The notes beneath the pieces are model-generated. The model did no database searches and was not told where the DNA came from. It saw only the letters and a list, made by a program, of their open reading frames with translations. From Ursus arctos (lineage: Eukaryota; Chordata; Mammalia; Carnivora; Ursidae), in assembly GCF_023065955.2 (NCBI RefSeq), contig NW_026623100.1:71242727-71306726 (forward strand): a stretch of DNA of 64,000 bases. The letters run 5' to 3'. This document shows positions 11,127 through 23,058 of the stretch, in pieces; position 1 is the first letter of the stretch; every line of letters begins with the position of its first letter. A program made the position numbers and the translations under genes.

Positions 11127-13855
11127 AAACCAATGTCTGTTATAGAGAAGGCATCTAGCCAATGATGGATGAGTTCAAATGAAACAGCTTCAGGTGTTGT
11201 AAAACAATGAAATTCAAGGGGAATCAGGTGAAGGTATCAAAAGAAGGCAATTGTGGGCCATCCTGACTTTCTTGACTTTGTTTGAAATCTACTGACTTTC
11301 CAGGTCCTTGTGAGCTCCATCCCACAAAGGAAGCACACTCTTCAAGTTTCTTCTCTCCATATTCTAAACTCCCAGATGAGTGTGAGCTTTGGGGACTTTC
11401 AGCACGTAGGGCTTTGAGTAGCTGCTCACCTGGTCACTTCTGGGCAGATCCATGCCCTACCTCCCCAGTGGGGAAAAGGGAGCATGACTGGGAGCAGGGC
11501 AGCCTCTGAGGAAGGACTGGCCTTTAGACGAGGGTGCTAGCCCAGGAGCATTCTAAGTACTTAGTATTTTTCCGTAGTGGGGGCGGGGGAGGATCTGAAG
11601 AGCAAGCTGGAACTGTTTCTGTTGACTGCCCTTCCTTTCATCCCAGATCTGATTCTCCTTAATGGACTTATGGGGTAGCCCAGTCCGAGCCCAAGAGCCC
11701 CAGATTCAGGTATCACGGGATATGCTATGAAATGTAATCACCAGTTGCTGGGCAGTAAAGCTTTTATGGGGGGAGCCACTAGATATTTCAAATTTTTGAT
11801 GCTTTGAATTTCATTTTATACTGCACCTCAAATGGAAGGGTAACAGGAGTTAAAACGGGATCCTTCTGGAATATCCCAACTCAATAGTACCTCAGGCAGG
11901 GAAGCCTGCAGCTGAGGGTGGGGGGCTATGGTGGTCTTCTCTGTTTCCCGTCTATGCTGTTTGTCCTTCTCCAATACCTGCCCTTAGTCTGCTCTAGACC
12001 ATGGAGGGGTTTGGCGGGGAGAGTTAGGGAGTGAGAAAGGTACTGCTTAATAGGGCCTGTCATGGTCCAATATTGTTGCCCTCTGGGTTTGGTGGACGCT
12101 TGTTACTCATACTGAGTATCAGCTGCTCTTCCCTTAACATGGTTGCTGCCCCTTCAAACTGGCTACTCAGGACTCTAGGTATCAATGTCCAGCCTTTCGT
12201 GGTGTTGTCTTGCTATGCGGTTCCCACAAGGACTTCCAGGGCAGAGCTTTTCATACCATGATATATTCTACAGGGTTCATATGGAATCCAAGGGAAACCT
12301 GAAACCCAGGCATTTCCCACACAGCCATCTCTCCTGCTTCTACTCTCAGGGTCGCTGACCCTTCACTGCCTCTCTGGTGGGTTTCTCCAGACTTGGAACC
12401 AGTCCCTGTCTCTGGCCTTTGAACACCAGATCGAGCTCTCCAACCTGTCATTCTAAAGCCCCCCCACAGGTAAAGGGATGCATCTCCTTTCCTTCCTTCG
12501 TGGAGTTGTGTAGGGGTAGTGGTGATGCTTAGCATTCTTGCCAAAGACACCCTTTCTTCAGGGTCTCTTCAACCTCAGAGTTTTTCAGAGTGGATGTTGG
12601 ACTAAGGATTGCAAATATGATCTCTGAAACATTTCCTTTGCAAATCCTGCACCAGTGGGCTATCATCTCATTTTATAATGTGTTATTCCGGAAGGACCCC
12701 ATTTTAACTCCTGTTACCCTTCCATTTGAGGTGCACACAAATCACATTGGAACCTGCCTTCTGTGCCTTGCAGGATTCAGGTAGATTTCAAAAGGGGTCA
12801 TGGAAGAAAAGAGGGTTCTCAAACTCTAACATCCTATAGAATCATTGGGCTTTGTTCTTAACATTAAGAAAAATGTAAGTCAGAAAATCTGCATATAGAA
12901 ATAAATCATATTTCTATCCTTTAAAATACATTTGCTGTATCTTTAGGACCGTATCCTTATCATTGAGGCAATTCGTTAGCAAACAGTCATTTCCAAGATT
13001 GACCGGGTTCAAATCATATGTGTCTTTCCCTTTAGAATGTTCTTTTTCTACTTTTATTAATGCCTGATTGTCTTCGTGTCAGTGGAGTGGCGGCCTTCAG
13101 TTACCCATAGGCATCAACTAAGAATATCTCACCAAAGCCTTTGGTGTAAACTGTGGGTACCCTACAAAGAGGAAATCTGGTTTTGCTGTTTGCAAAGGAA
13201 TTCAAGACCTTTATAGTCACCAAGAACTCATAAAACCAATGAGCCATGTATATGAAAATGATCCCTGGGTCTAGTCTTCAACAAGCCAGTGTTTGCTAAT
13301 CAGTTTGGGAAATAAATATGAGCAACTAGGGCTTTGGGTTTGGGAGTGTGTAGCATCTGTTGGTGAGTGGGATTTCTCCTGAAGTCATCTTGCTGTTCTG
13401 TATGGAAAAATCAGGAGAGTTTAAACAGGTTTGTCTTATATTTTAATCTGCTAAACAACAACAACCACCACCACCACAAGTAAACAAACAAAAAATAGGT
13501 AGAGCACAGAGAATTAAATGCATGTTTCTAAAGTTTATTTGAAGTTTTAGATCGTAACCAAAGGACGCTTCATAGCAGTGTGTACTTTCACTTTTACCTA
13601 CCCCAGATATGTAATCTCTTAGGATGTGTGGCTACCAGATGAGAATGTTGGGTTTTTCCTGACCTTTCTAAATTGTAATTTCCAGATACAATGCCGTATC
13701 TTTTATTTTGTTTTCTTTGCATGTAACAGCCTAAATTAGCTGATCATGTTTGTGTGTAAGTATATGTATATGGGTGCATGTTTTGAGAGGAGGGGAGAGA
13801 GTGGGGCTTGGGGGTTGATTATGCTCAAAGCTGGCACACAGGATTTATTATGTGT
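11127..13855. other. unassigned non-coding sequence
   Basis: No gene and no confident repeat. A CAA/CCA simple repeat sits at 13450-13495. The longest frames here (99 codons minus at 12251-12550, 76 codons plus at 12031-12261) show no recognisable domain. Confidence 0.4.
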
Positions 13856-13859
13856 CCCC

Positions 13860-14000
13860 CAATGTGGTTAAGTCTGACATTTAGTCTTTCAACAAATATT
13901 TATAGTCTCCCATGTTCCAGGAACCCTCATAGTTTTGGGGGCCATGCAGTTAATTAAACCCTGGTCCCTCAAGGTGCTTACATTGGAGTTGGATCTCTTT
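13860..14000 (-). repeat. L2 LINE 3'-end fragment
   Basis: Reverse-complement L2 3' end: 'caacaaatatttatagtctc', 'catgttccaggaaccctcat', then 'ccctggtccctcaaggtgct' and 'tacattgga', matching 'gtccctgtcctcaaggagcttacagtct'. Confidence 0.6.
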
Positions 14001-14511
14001 CACTGTTGTAAATGGAGCACAGAGCTTGAAAATTATTCGCTATGATACACATTTATTCTTTATTTGGTACCCAAACAATGAGACAATCCTTGCTTAAGTA
14101 TTTTTTTGAGAACTTTCATTTAAAAGTACTTTTTCCAATAAAACATTCCTATGTGTAGAGATCTTAGTTTTATGAGGAGTGGGAATTTTTCTTATGCAGA
14201 TTTTCTTTATAAATGTGGAGTCACTGATGAAGTGGCAAGGGTGGGAGATTTAGAGGGTGGCAGGGAGATATACACAACATCTTTGGAAGTTGCCAAAATC
14301 AACACTAATAAGATATTCACTATCATAGTTTTCAGAATGTGGATCCATAAAAGTATTGTGGTTATGTCTAGGACCAAGAGGCATTGATTTTTATTTTACT
14401 ATGGTATTGCAGATTGTGCCATTGGCAACAGAACTTATCATACCATTCTTTTGGCAAGATAAACTAAGTCTGGTTCTACTTCATTCTGCAGTTGGGTTGT
14501 CTATGGATCTG

Positions 14512-14584
14512 GGGTAGATTAACTCAGTTGGTGGGAGTCTAGGGCTAATGAAACTTAGTTGCAGGTCTGATTCCCAATTAGACA
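14512..14584 (+). pseudogene. tRNA-Ile(AAU)-like pseudogene
   Basis: A 73-nt stretch follows tRNA-Ile. The A-box-like block TAACTCAGTTGG (14519-14530) matches the internal promoter consensus at all but one position. An anticodon-loop-like CTAATGA with AAT in place sits at 14545-14551, and a B-box-like GGTCTGATTCC lies at 14564-14574. The acceptor and T stems no longer pair well, so it is not expected to be functional. It could instead be the head of an old tRNA-derived SINE. Confidence 0.45.
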
Positions 14585-14589
14585 TCAGT

Positions 14590-17400
14590 CACTTTCACAT
14601 GGAAGAAAAGGAGATTCTTCTTTGCCTATGGTTGCCACATAATCCTGGCTGCCATAGCTAAATCATATGGTCATCAGAAGACATGGATAGAGAGGGTGTG
14701 AAAACTTGGTTTTTCCAGGCACTTCTCCCAAGGGAATAATTCAACATACTTTATACAATGACTTTATCAGTCGAGTTGCCAAAGTTTTTGTGAAGCAAAC
14801 CTTGGAAGCACTGCAGAGTAATACCTACCAAAATGGAGCCCAGGTCCACTGGCGACTTACATCAACAAAGGCGAGCAAGTCTGGCCCCAGGACCCAATTC
14901 TGCCTCGACTTTTGCTGAAATAAGGAGCCCTAGGGCTCATGCTGTCAGAACTAGTTCACTCTTCAGTAGGATAGGGTGCTAGTTAATGCTTGATTCTCTT
15001 ATCCTACCTATCCTGGGTGAATTAGACCCCTACATATGGAGGACAGAATGGAAGTCTGCCTAAGAAGCAAGCCTCTCATGTCTGCTTTTCCAAATGTTTC
15101 CCAGGGTTGTGGACATGCCCTCAGGCATGATTTTTCTCAAGACCTCACAGTTTTTGCAGTTGTCTTGGGTTGAGAAAACGACATTACTCAGCCACAACCA
15201 GTTTCTTGCCAAGATCTTCCATAAAATACATAATAAAGCCGGATTTTAAAGATGAAACATGTTTATTTGGTCTCTTGTGTTGATGGAGTAGGCACTGAAG
15301 TTTCAATTTTTCCAGGAAGATAGGAAACAAGAGGGTGGTAGTCGAATGGCTGCCCTGAATGGAGACAGATGGAAAGAGTGAATAGATCTAGATATTAGAG
15401 ATTTGCAAAAGGATGCAGGTGGTTGGCCCTGGAGACCAGAATAGGAGACAGATGAGGAGTTGCTGTGGTATGTGTTTCCAGCCAGTACAGTTCTACAGTC
15501 CAGGGCTGGGTGCCCTGGAGAAAGAGGCTAGAGGGTGGCTCATGACAATGGAATACCCATTGACTTAGCATGGGCTAAGTTTTCTGGGGTTACAGTAGAG
15601 GATGGACTCTTTTCAATCATGCCTCACTGATGGCCATATATATATGTAAAATCTTTCCTTATTTTCCCAAACTAAGCCATATGCTGTGCACTAAAGACAG
15701 CAAAGGTCCCCAGCTCAGACCTTTCCAGTGTGAATTACTTTGCAGTCATTCCTCTGGGACTGATCATCAGTTTTTATCATCTTCCAAAAACTAGCAATCA
15801 TGCCCACATCCTTCCGAGACCAGGCTGCATCTGGGGTATCCTCCACTATCTTCCAGCCTGGGCTGGATCCAAGGGTGCAGGCCACCTCCACAGTAGCATG
15901 GCCTAAGAATTCCATTTGTTACGCGGAAGATCCCTCACTACTAGGCGATCCCATTGTCTAGAATCTCCACACAGAAGGCAGAAGAGAACTCCAAGTGGTG
16001 CCTCTGACTCTAGAGTATGGTTTCTCAGAAGCAGCAAAACTTGCAGTGGCCACTGATTCCTTTGGGGGAATCCCCTGAGGCTTTGGGCCCATTCTTTCTG
16101 ATCAGACCTCATAGTATCACTAGTATCACTGCTATGAATTCACTGCCTTCTCTTTCCCATCTGTCCCACTGACAGACCTACAAATCACACACTTTCAGAA
16201 TGGAGGCTATCAGGATTTGCCTAAACTAGATGTCTATTTGTTTTCACTCTCGCTCTTGCTCTCTTGGTGTCTGTGTGAGTATGAGTGTGTGAGTGTGTGT
16301 GTGTTTTAAGTAACTTACGATGACTTAGCCAAGGTCACAGAAGGAAAGAATTTTATGAGGAAGTGAAGATAATGCATTTTCTAGAAGGGTGTGGCCTCAC
16401 AGGCCAGGCAAGCCCAGTTTGTCTCCTGGGCATCTATGCGCATACCCATGCATGATGTTGTCAGTCTGTACTCTTGGGGCATCCACCTCTAGGTGCCTCA
16501 GCAACAAAGTCTGGAAGTTTCTTGTCACCCTTTAGGGCAGGTTTTGCCTTGAGCTATTAAGTGCCCATGAATCTGTCTCACTAGTATGGTTGTGTTCCCA
16601 TGGGGTGCAATGGGCCACTTAGCTCCTCAGATGAGACTCAGCAGGCAGTCCTAGGTGGGCAGGAAATCTCTGCAAAAGCATGGCTGAACCAGGAGAAGCA
16701 TCCTTGCCCAGGAGATATGGCTCAGTGCACACCCCAAGACAACAGGAAGGGGAGGGTTATCTTACTATCAGGAGGCCTGGCTTCTTGAATTTATGTCCAG
16801 GATCCTTTGTTAATCCACCTTGGAGAATGAGAAGGGACCAGTGCTTACTAGTGCACTCTTCCCCTTCTGTCCTGACCTGCCTGTGATCTTCTTGGGCACA
16901 TTACCTCGGAAGACTCAGGAGAGTGAAGCAGAAAGTCTGGACTTCTAGTTTAACTACAGCCCAGGGACCTCTTCATTCTGGTTTTGCTATCACGTTGGCA
17001 TGATTAAGACGCACTGGAGACTGCCAGAGGCCCAGTGTATAGTTTACACTTCCTTTTTGGAAAGAATCTTCATGCATATATATCAGGGAACACCTTTCAG
17101 AGTGTGGTTGACTCATTCATTGTTGAGTTTTTCTTTTCCTTTTGAACAGACACTGCCTGAAATACAGGCCAAGCTTCAGGAAGGAGACTGCCAAATTATA
17201 GGACAATTTCTTTTTTGAACAAAGCTGGACTTGGGAAAAGCACCATCCCTCCCTGTCTTCTAGGCAGGCAGCTGTGGGGGAGAAAAGGGGCCCCATTCTC
17301 TTGGGGCCCAGCCCAGCCCTACCCATCCCAATGTTGGGTCTGCGGTATGCCCTGGATGGAAGGGGAGTCAAGAGTAAAGGCTGTGGCATGTGTCAGTGTT
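14590..17400. other. unassigned non-coding sequence
   Basis: No gene or confident repeat. A degenerate GT-rich tract lies at 16259-16306. A textbook splice-acceptor-like site (pyrimidine tract then 'ttgaacag') is at 17126-17150, but I found no exon with a matching donor behind it. Confidence 0.4.
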
Positions 17401-17401
17401 A

Positions 17402-17458
<57 letters not shown>
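17402..17458. repeat. compound microsatellite (TC)n(CA)n
   Basis: About 10 TC units pass directly into about 19 CA units. This produces the Ser/Leu and His/Thr tracts in overlapping plus frames of 70-97 codons, which I discount. Likely length-polymorphic. Confidence 0.97.
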
Positions 17459-17461
<3 letters not shown>

Positions 17462-17689
17462 ACTGTGGGGACTTTTGTTCCAATAACTGGGCCCTTCTTC
17501 ACTCTTGACTCAGGAGTTTTATGAAAGTGCTTCCCCACTTCCAGCTGGTGCCTCCATAAAATAGTACCTTAGGATGAAGAAGGAGCTCCATCCATGACAG
17601 TCGATCTCATGATTGGAGCCACTTGTGTTGTGTGGGGACCACTCAGGGCTCTGGATGTGTGGGTGTGGAGGACTAATCCATTGGCCTCA

Positions 17690-17870
17690 GTTATTAGGCA
17701 CCTACTGTGCACAGAGCAGTGTGGGAAACACTGTGGGGAGAGCATAGGTATGGGGCATAGGCCTGGCTTCCAATGGATCATTCTGGAAGAGAGAGAAGTG
17801 AAACCACAATGCATGTGGAAAAGATGGGTTGGATTAATGGGGACCGCAGCTGAAGATTTCAGGGAAAAAT
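17690..17870 (-). repeat. L2 LINE fragment
   Basis: Blocks 'ggcacctactgtgcacagag' and 'agtgtgggaaacactgtggg' match the reverse complement of the L2 3' end ('gcacctactatgtgccaggcactgt'). The remainder fades into eroded sequence. Confidence 0.5.
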
Positions 17871-17879
17871 TGGGGCTGG

Positions 17880-18520
17880 GGGTGATAAAGTTACAGAAAA
17901 AGAGAGGCGGGTCCTGACTTCTTATGTGGACAAGTGGTGATGGGACATGGGGGTGCTGGGATGCTCACCCGACATCCCCACAGGCACCTGGATTTTCCAG
18001 GGAGTGTGTTCACCTGAAGGCTGCATTCCCTGCGCTGGGAGAAGAATGGCTTCTAAAATAAAGGTCAGCTGCTTCAGCCAGTGCTCTGCCTCCACGGGCT
18101 TAGAGAATCTCAGACATCTGAGGTAGGCCTCTCTGGTCTGCTGCCCGGCATTGCTGCTTTTTGAGCTCTTTAGGGTTTTCTCTGACCATTTAAATGACAA
18201 AGGGGAATTTCTTGCAGGGGTCACAGGGAGAATATTTTTAGAATGAAGGACCTTTTTAAAAAGAAGACAATTACTGCAAGATTTTGAAATCTGACAAGCA
18301 GACATTTTCCATCCCCATCAGGAAACTGTGCCCAATTCCTTGGACCTTTAAATACCACAGATAAGCTCTGGTTTCTGGCTGGCGGCGAAAGGGGCTGGAG
18401 CAGAGCTCTGTGGAGGCTCAGCGTGACACCTGTCCAGGGGCTGCCTGTGAGTCTGGCATTTCAGGCCCAGCTTCCCCTCTTTGACCCCCATTAGCTGGGC
18501 GCTACTCCTCTCCTCGTAGG
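17880..18520. other. unassigned non-coding sequence
   Basis: Contains a 127-codon minus frame at 17922-18305 with no domain I recognise and no supporting exon signals. I do not call it a gene. Confidence 0.4.
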
Positions 18521-18524
18521 ATTT

Positions 18525-18655
18525 GGCTTCAGAACACCCAGTTGTAAATTCCAGCTTCAACCCGTGACTAGCTGTGTGACCTTAGGTAAGTGAGTTCACG
18601 TCTCTGAGCCTTTGCTTCCTCATTAGTAAAATCAGGATAAATATGTTTGTAAACT
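18525..18655 (+). repeat. MIR SINE
   Basis: Very clear sense MIR core: 'gactagctgtgtgaccttag', 'gtaagtgagttcacgtctct', 'gagcctttgcttcctcatta', 'gtaaaatcaggataaatat'. Confidence 0.85.
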
Positions 18656-18739
18656 CACACAGTCTGGGGAGGAGTATTTGTTTTGGTGCGGTGTGTTTCG
18701 GGCCCAGTGCAGTGAGAGGAAGTGGGCCTTGCAGCTTCA

Positions 18740-19215
18740 GCAGAAGACAGGTGATCAGAACATTCTAACATAATGGGAGAAGCATCAGAAGCGCTGGCAC
18801 AGGTGTGTCCGTGGGCTGGGTTCCGGAAGGCTGAGAGGAAGGTGCCCTGGAGGCAGATGTGAGGCATCAGGAGCAGCTTATGCCAAGAGATGTCTGGCCT
18901 GAGGACAGAAGGTGTGCGGCCTTGGGCCCAGGAGGAGGCATGCGAAGGGCCGTCTAGAGAGCTGGCTCTGAATGAAGGCACAGAAGTGTGCAGGCAGCCA
19001 CAGGCTCATGGAGCCACACGACTGAGTGTGACCGTGCGGTGTGACCGTGCGGTGTGCCGGGGGCAGGGGCTGGGTGACAGGGCAGAGTGCTGACGAGATT
19101 CTCATCGCCGGCGGAGGCACGATGCCATGCAGGTGACAGGTTTCTTCTTGGTGGCCTCTCTCCTGACCTGCTTTCCTGAGGTAGCGCCGTCCTCCGGCCC
19201 TCAGTCACCCTCAGG
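18740..19215. other. GC-rich patch with local CpG cluster
   Basis: GC-rich relative to the surroundings. About 11 CpG dinucleotides fall within 19015-19130, helped by a 13-bp tandem unit at 19028-19053. Several overlapping frames of 67-108 codons reflect GC content rather than coding. Too short and uneven to be a convincing CpG island. Confidence 0.45.
19028..19053. repeat. 13-bp tandem duplication (GTGACCGTGCGGT x2)
   Basis: Two exact head-to-tail copies of a 13-bp GC-rich unit, followed by a partial third start (gtgccgg). Each unit carries two CpGs. Confidence 0.9.
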
Positions 19216-19324
19216 CCCATTCCTCTGCTTGCTCTCCTTCAGAGCAGTTCTCACTAGCTGAAATTATTTGTCCACCTTAAAATTTAACTTTTAATGTAAG
19301 TCAAATGTCTTAATTACTGTCTCC

Positions 19325-19395
19325 TCGGTGTTTATGCATGTAGTTGGCGTAAAGTAGATACAATCAATATTTGTTCAGTGGGTGAATAAATAGCA
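19325..19395 (+). repeat. L2/MIR 3'-end scrap
   Basis: The blocks 'gtagttggcgtaaagtagat' and 'tcaatatttgttcagtgggt' followed by 'gaataaat' echo the shared L2/MIR 3' end ('cacatagtaggtgctcaataaatatttgttgaatgaat'). Short and tentative. Confidence 0.4.
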
Positions 19396-20028
19396 AGTGA
19401 TTATACTCAGATGAAGACCAAACTTTCTAAGAGCAGTCGAGATGCCAAACACTTCCTCTCTTAACCCATTACTACCTGGCCATTTAGGAGAAGTCAGAGA
19501 ACATAAACGAAGTTGGGAGTTCTTCAGGAAATCTCTTCTCAAACAAAACGTAAAAGAGACAGCAGCAGCTACCGTGAATGATTATGGAAATGAGTGGGAT
19601 TGTGATGGATTTTAGGAAGCCACATTAACTGGACACATTGTGGTGTCTCACATGTGGCAGAGTAACCGAGGGCTGTCAGACCTTGGAACATACCAGGGGC
19701 TCCAAGCAGACATCTCTCCTATCACCAAGATCACAAAGACTTCCGGGTCCTTGGCAGAGACGTAGAGGTGATACACCCCTCTTTCTACTCTTGAGGTTCT
19801 CTGAGTCGACCACTACCTCTCTCTGCTTCCCTTCTTTGCGGAAACCGGAAGAGGCACAGACATTCATTCCCTCGTTTCCAAGTACACGGGAAACATGTTT
19901 GCTTTCCCAACCTCAGAGGACTTCCTAGCAGAGAAGGTGAACTCTTCCTTTCTCCTTCTCCACAGACTCGGGGACATTGACTACATCTCTTGGGGCGTCT
20001 CTTGGAGTCTCTGATACAGGCTGCTGAT

Positions 20029-20203
20029 AATTTATTTATTTAAGAGAGAGGGAATGCATAAGCAGTGGGAGGGGCAGAGTGAGAAGGACAAGCAGACTGC
20101 CCACTGAGAGAGGAGCCCACCGTGGGACTTGATCCCAGGACCCTGAGATCATGACCTGAGCTGAAGGCAGACGCTTAGCTCACAGAGCCCCCCAGGCGCC
20201 TCC
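20029..20203 (-). mobile_element. CAN-SINE (SINEC)
   Basis: Minus-strand SINE: tail side 'aatttatttatttaagagag', body 'gtgggacttgatcccaggac', 'cctgagatcatgacctgagc', then 'cccaggcgcc' at the head. A C-run (20202-20209) abuts the head. No clear target-site duplication, and a less regular body than the 9.5 kb copy suggest an older insertion. Confidence 0.9.
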
Positions 20204-20594
20204 CCCCCCAGCAGAGAGTTTAATGAAGAAGTTACAGCAGGGACAAGGGGAAGGGACTGGTCACCCAGGCACCAGCAACCGTAGGAAGCCATTAGGCCTG
20301 AGGGCAAGGCGAGGGTCCAGGAGTAGTTACTTGTGCTGTCCTCACAGGCTTTGAAGCTTTCTTTCCTCTGCCTGTACCCTTCTCTGTGAATACTCAAGAA
20401 TAACAGAAAGTTTCTGTTGTACAGTTTAAAATTGGTGTTGGGGAAATGGAACTTTTTTAAACTCCAGAACTGTCAACTGTGTGCAGAAGTTGCGACAGCA
20501 AGGCCTGAGATTCATGTCTTGTGAGGCCGGCCGCTGCAGGATTTATAAACTCTGCCAGCAACCCCAGCACTCTTTGCCTGCAGTCACGGAGGAG

Positions 20595-20830
20595 GAGCTA
20601 ACAATTAGTGGGCATTTGCCATGCATTAGTCGTTGTTTTAAGCAGTTTACATTATTAACTAATTTAGTTTTAGGAACACCCCATGAGCGACAGACTGTTT
20701 TTATTCCAATTTTAGAGATGAGGAAGCTGAGCTCAGAGGTCACGTGACCTGATCATGGCCACAGGGTTAGTAAGTAGCCACGTTAGAATCCACATCTCAG
20801 GGTTTTGACGGCTCTGCCCACGTTCTTGAT
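20595..20830 (-). repeat. MIR SINE, near full length
   Basis: Reverse-complement MIR from its 3' end ('tagtgggcatttgccatgca', 'agcagtttacattattaact') through the core ('ttttagagatgaggaagctg', 'agctcagaggtcacgtgacc', 'agggttagtaagtagccacg') to the head ('tagaatccacatctcagggt'). Confidence 0.8.
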
Positions 20831-21199
20831 CAGGGAGCTCAGTGTCGCTCTTGTGTCGTATTGCCACTGCTATTTCAGTAGTTTGTCTTCTGAGGACCCT
20901 CCAATGCGCAGCCTCCACTATTTCTGCCCGCTTCAGAGACCCTCGGGGTAAGTTCTTGAGTTAGCTGTGGCTGAGATAGCTACGGCTAACAGGGAGTAGC
21001 TTCAAAGCCAGTCTGTGGCTAGTCTGTCCAGGCTTTCATTGGCCCCTTCGACGGCCTGCTTAATGCAGCGTACACATCGTATGTCTGACAGCCCAGTTCG
21101 AAGTGTTCTGGTGAGTGGCATAAGTCATGCCTATTCTGCGTTCTTAGGTTTCCAGGGATCTTTCCGTGAGTTTTTAGGAAGAACATTATTGAGTTAATC

Positions 21200-21359
21200 T
21201 TAAAGTTTTGAAAACCATATGCAATAATGATACAAAGTTTCTTCTTATACAATGTTTATACAAGGAAGAACACTATTTATTATTAAAGTTTTAAATATCA
21301 TATGTAATAATTATACAATTTTTTTCTTGTATAATGTTAAAAGACCACAATATTATTAT
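21200..21359 (+). repeat. diverged tandem duplication, unit about 80 bp
   Basis: Two head-to-tail units start at 21200 and 21283, both with TTAAAGTTTT. They share, in order, CATATG, AATAAT.ATACAA, TTCTT.TA.A.AATGTT and a terminal TATTAT. The copies differ by scattered substitutions and a small gap. The right unit runs into a MIR-like core. Confidence 0.75.
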
Positions 21360-21410
21360 TTCCATTTCATTGCTGGAGAAACTGAGACCCAGGCTCATGA
21401 GATGGAATGA
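21345..21410 (-). repeat. MIR SINE fragment
   Basis: 'tattattatttccatttcat' followed by 'gctggagaaactgagaccca' matches the reverse-complement MIR core. It overlaps the end of the tandem duplication, which suggests the duplicated unit includes part of this MIR. Confidence 0.55.
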
Positions 21411-21454
21411 TATGGACAGCAATGGACTGTGAACCCTGAGGTCATTTTCCGGCT

Positions 21455-21545
21455 GTTCCTTCAACTAGGTGTGTGACTTTGGGCATGCCTTCTCTCTCTC
21501 TCTCTCTCTCTCTGGGTCTCTATATTACTGTTTACAACATTCGAG
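21455..21545 (+). repeat. MIR SINE fragment carrying a (TC)n expansion
   Basis: 'aactaggtgtgtgactttgg' and 'gcatgcc' match the sense MIR core. A pure CT microsatellite at 21490-21513 then replaces the usual 'acctctctgagcctcag', and 'gggtctctatattactg' continues the MIR. The CT run probably grew from the natural 'ctctct' of the MIR. Confidence 0.55.
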
Positions 21546-22169
21546 GCTCAGTTTGATTTCTGAGTTCTTTTCCAGCTCTGCAGTTCTATGACTTACTAAG
21601 ATCAAAGCAAGTTGCTTGTTAATTGATGTGTTTTATCGATGGCGTGGTTCAAAAAAGGATTTGAGGTGGCTTGTAGGATTAAAATGCACTTAAGTCAAGG
21701 TGGTTAAAAATAACAACAGAATCGAAAATAATAAAACACAATGCAAAAGAGATGCTTTAAGCACCAAGATCGAATGAGTCACTGATGGCCAGTATTATGT
21801 CTGGAGTCCCAGAATCCCAGGATGTTGCAGCTGAAATCAAAGACATCATGGCTTATCCACATACATCCCAGGCTCTTAAGCTTCTTCTCTGGAGCATTCT
21901 GCTAGTAAGAATATGGTATTTCTGAGTGAAGCCAGCTTGGAAATCTGTCCTTCTGACCCACAGGATCTATGAGGCTAGGCCATCTCGGCTGTTAGGACAT
22001 GAGAAGGTTTGGCAGCTCAGCCAGGAGTGGATCTCAGGTCTCCTAATCTGTTTCCCAGCACTTTGTCCATGACAGCATGCCATCTCCTGTAGTGACCGTG
22101 ACTCTTCACCATATGGTATACAGGCAGGGATTTGTGGTTGTATGGTCTTTCCATAAATAGCATTTCTCT

Positions 22170-22335
22170 GATTCTCTTAACCTCCTGAAGATAGGCAGGA
22201 GAAGTGCTATTATTCTCATAGTATATCTGAGGGAACAGGCTCAGAAATGTTGAGAATTTTCCCAAACCACCCTGCTAGTTAATGGAGAACTGTACCTGGA
22301 ACCCGGTTCGTTGACTCTGGAGTGTTCAGTGCTTG
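22170..22335 (-). repeat. MIR SINE
   Basis: Reverse-complement core: 'gctattattctcatagtata', 'tctgagggaacaggctcaga', 'aatgttgagaattttcccaa', 'accctgctagttaatgg', then head 'cctggaacccggttcgttga'. Confidence 0.65.
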
Positions 22336-22829
22336 CCTTGTGCCATCACCGTGTTCCTGCATTCCAGGGATGAGTGTTTTCCAGTGATGTGTCAACAGTC
22401 CACTTCTCAGGAGGTGAAGTCAAAGCAGCTGGTCGGAGACAGCCTGACCCACACATGGCCAGTGCCTACCAGAGAGAACCTTGGGAAGCAGAGTCTTGGT
22501 AGACTCCTTGGCATTGAACCGTTGCCCCAGATGCCAGGCCTTGAGCTTGAACTCTGGCCTTTCAGATTATGGTTAAGCTCTGTGAGTATATAAAACTTCA
22601 TGCTATGTATTGCACAGGTCTTGAGATTGAGACTGATGATATTGAGGGAAAACCAGAGTTTAAAGCAGGTTAAATCTCTCTGAGCACAGCAGGGGCTTTT
22701 CATCAAATTCAGCTGTGGGAAACCCTTGAACTGGACCACATTGCTACTGAACGTGTCATCAATCAATCAACAAGTATTTCTTGAGACAGCAGTGTGGGAA
22801 TTCAGTGAGATCACCGAAGTGACAAGTTA

Positions 22830-23015
22830 GGAAGGCAGTATGGTACAGAGCAAAGACATGGGCTTTAGAGGCATTCAGAAATAGATTTGCAGGCTGGCCC
22901 TATTATTTATGAGCTGTATAAACCCAACCAAATCACCTAATCTCACTAAGCCTCGTCTATCTATGGAATGGGGAAAATACCTACCTCATCAGGCTTTGGA
23001 AAAGCACTTCCTATT
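22830..23015 (+). repeat. MIR SINE, near full length
   Basis: Sense MIR: 'tggtacagagcaaagacatg', 'ggctttagaggcattcagaa', 'tatttatgagctgtataaac', 'aaatcacctaatctcactaa', 'ggggaaaatacctacctcat'. The order from tRNA head to 3' core is complete. Confidence 0.8.
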
Positions 23016-23058
23016 CATTATTTCTCCTTTGTCCAACATTTAAACAATTATTAAGTAT

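Noticed and set aside
17126..17152. Strong splice-acceptor-like pyrimidine tract ending in 'ttgaacag'
   Set aside because: The following open frame ends at 17218 and I saw no convincing donor. Isolated acceptor-like sites are common in mammalian introns.
17922..18305. 127-codon minus-strand open frame
   Set aside because: It looks fairly balanced in composition, but there is no domain, no exon-like boundary and no neighbour to support it.
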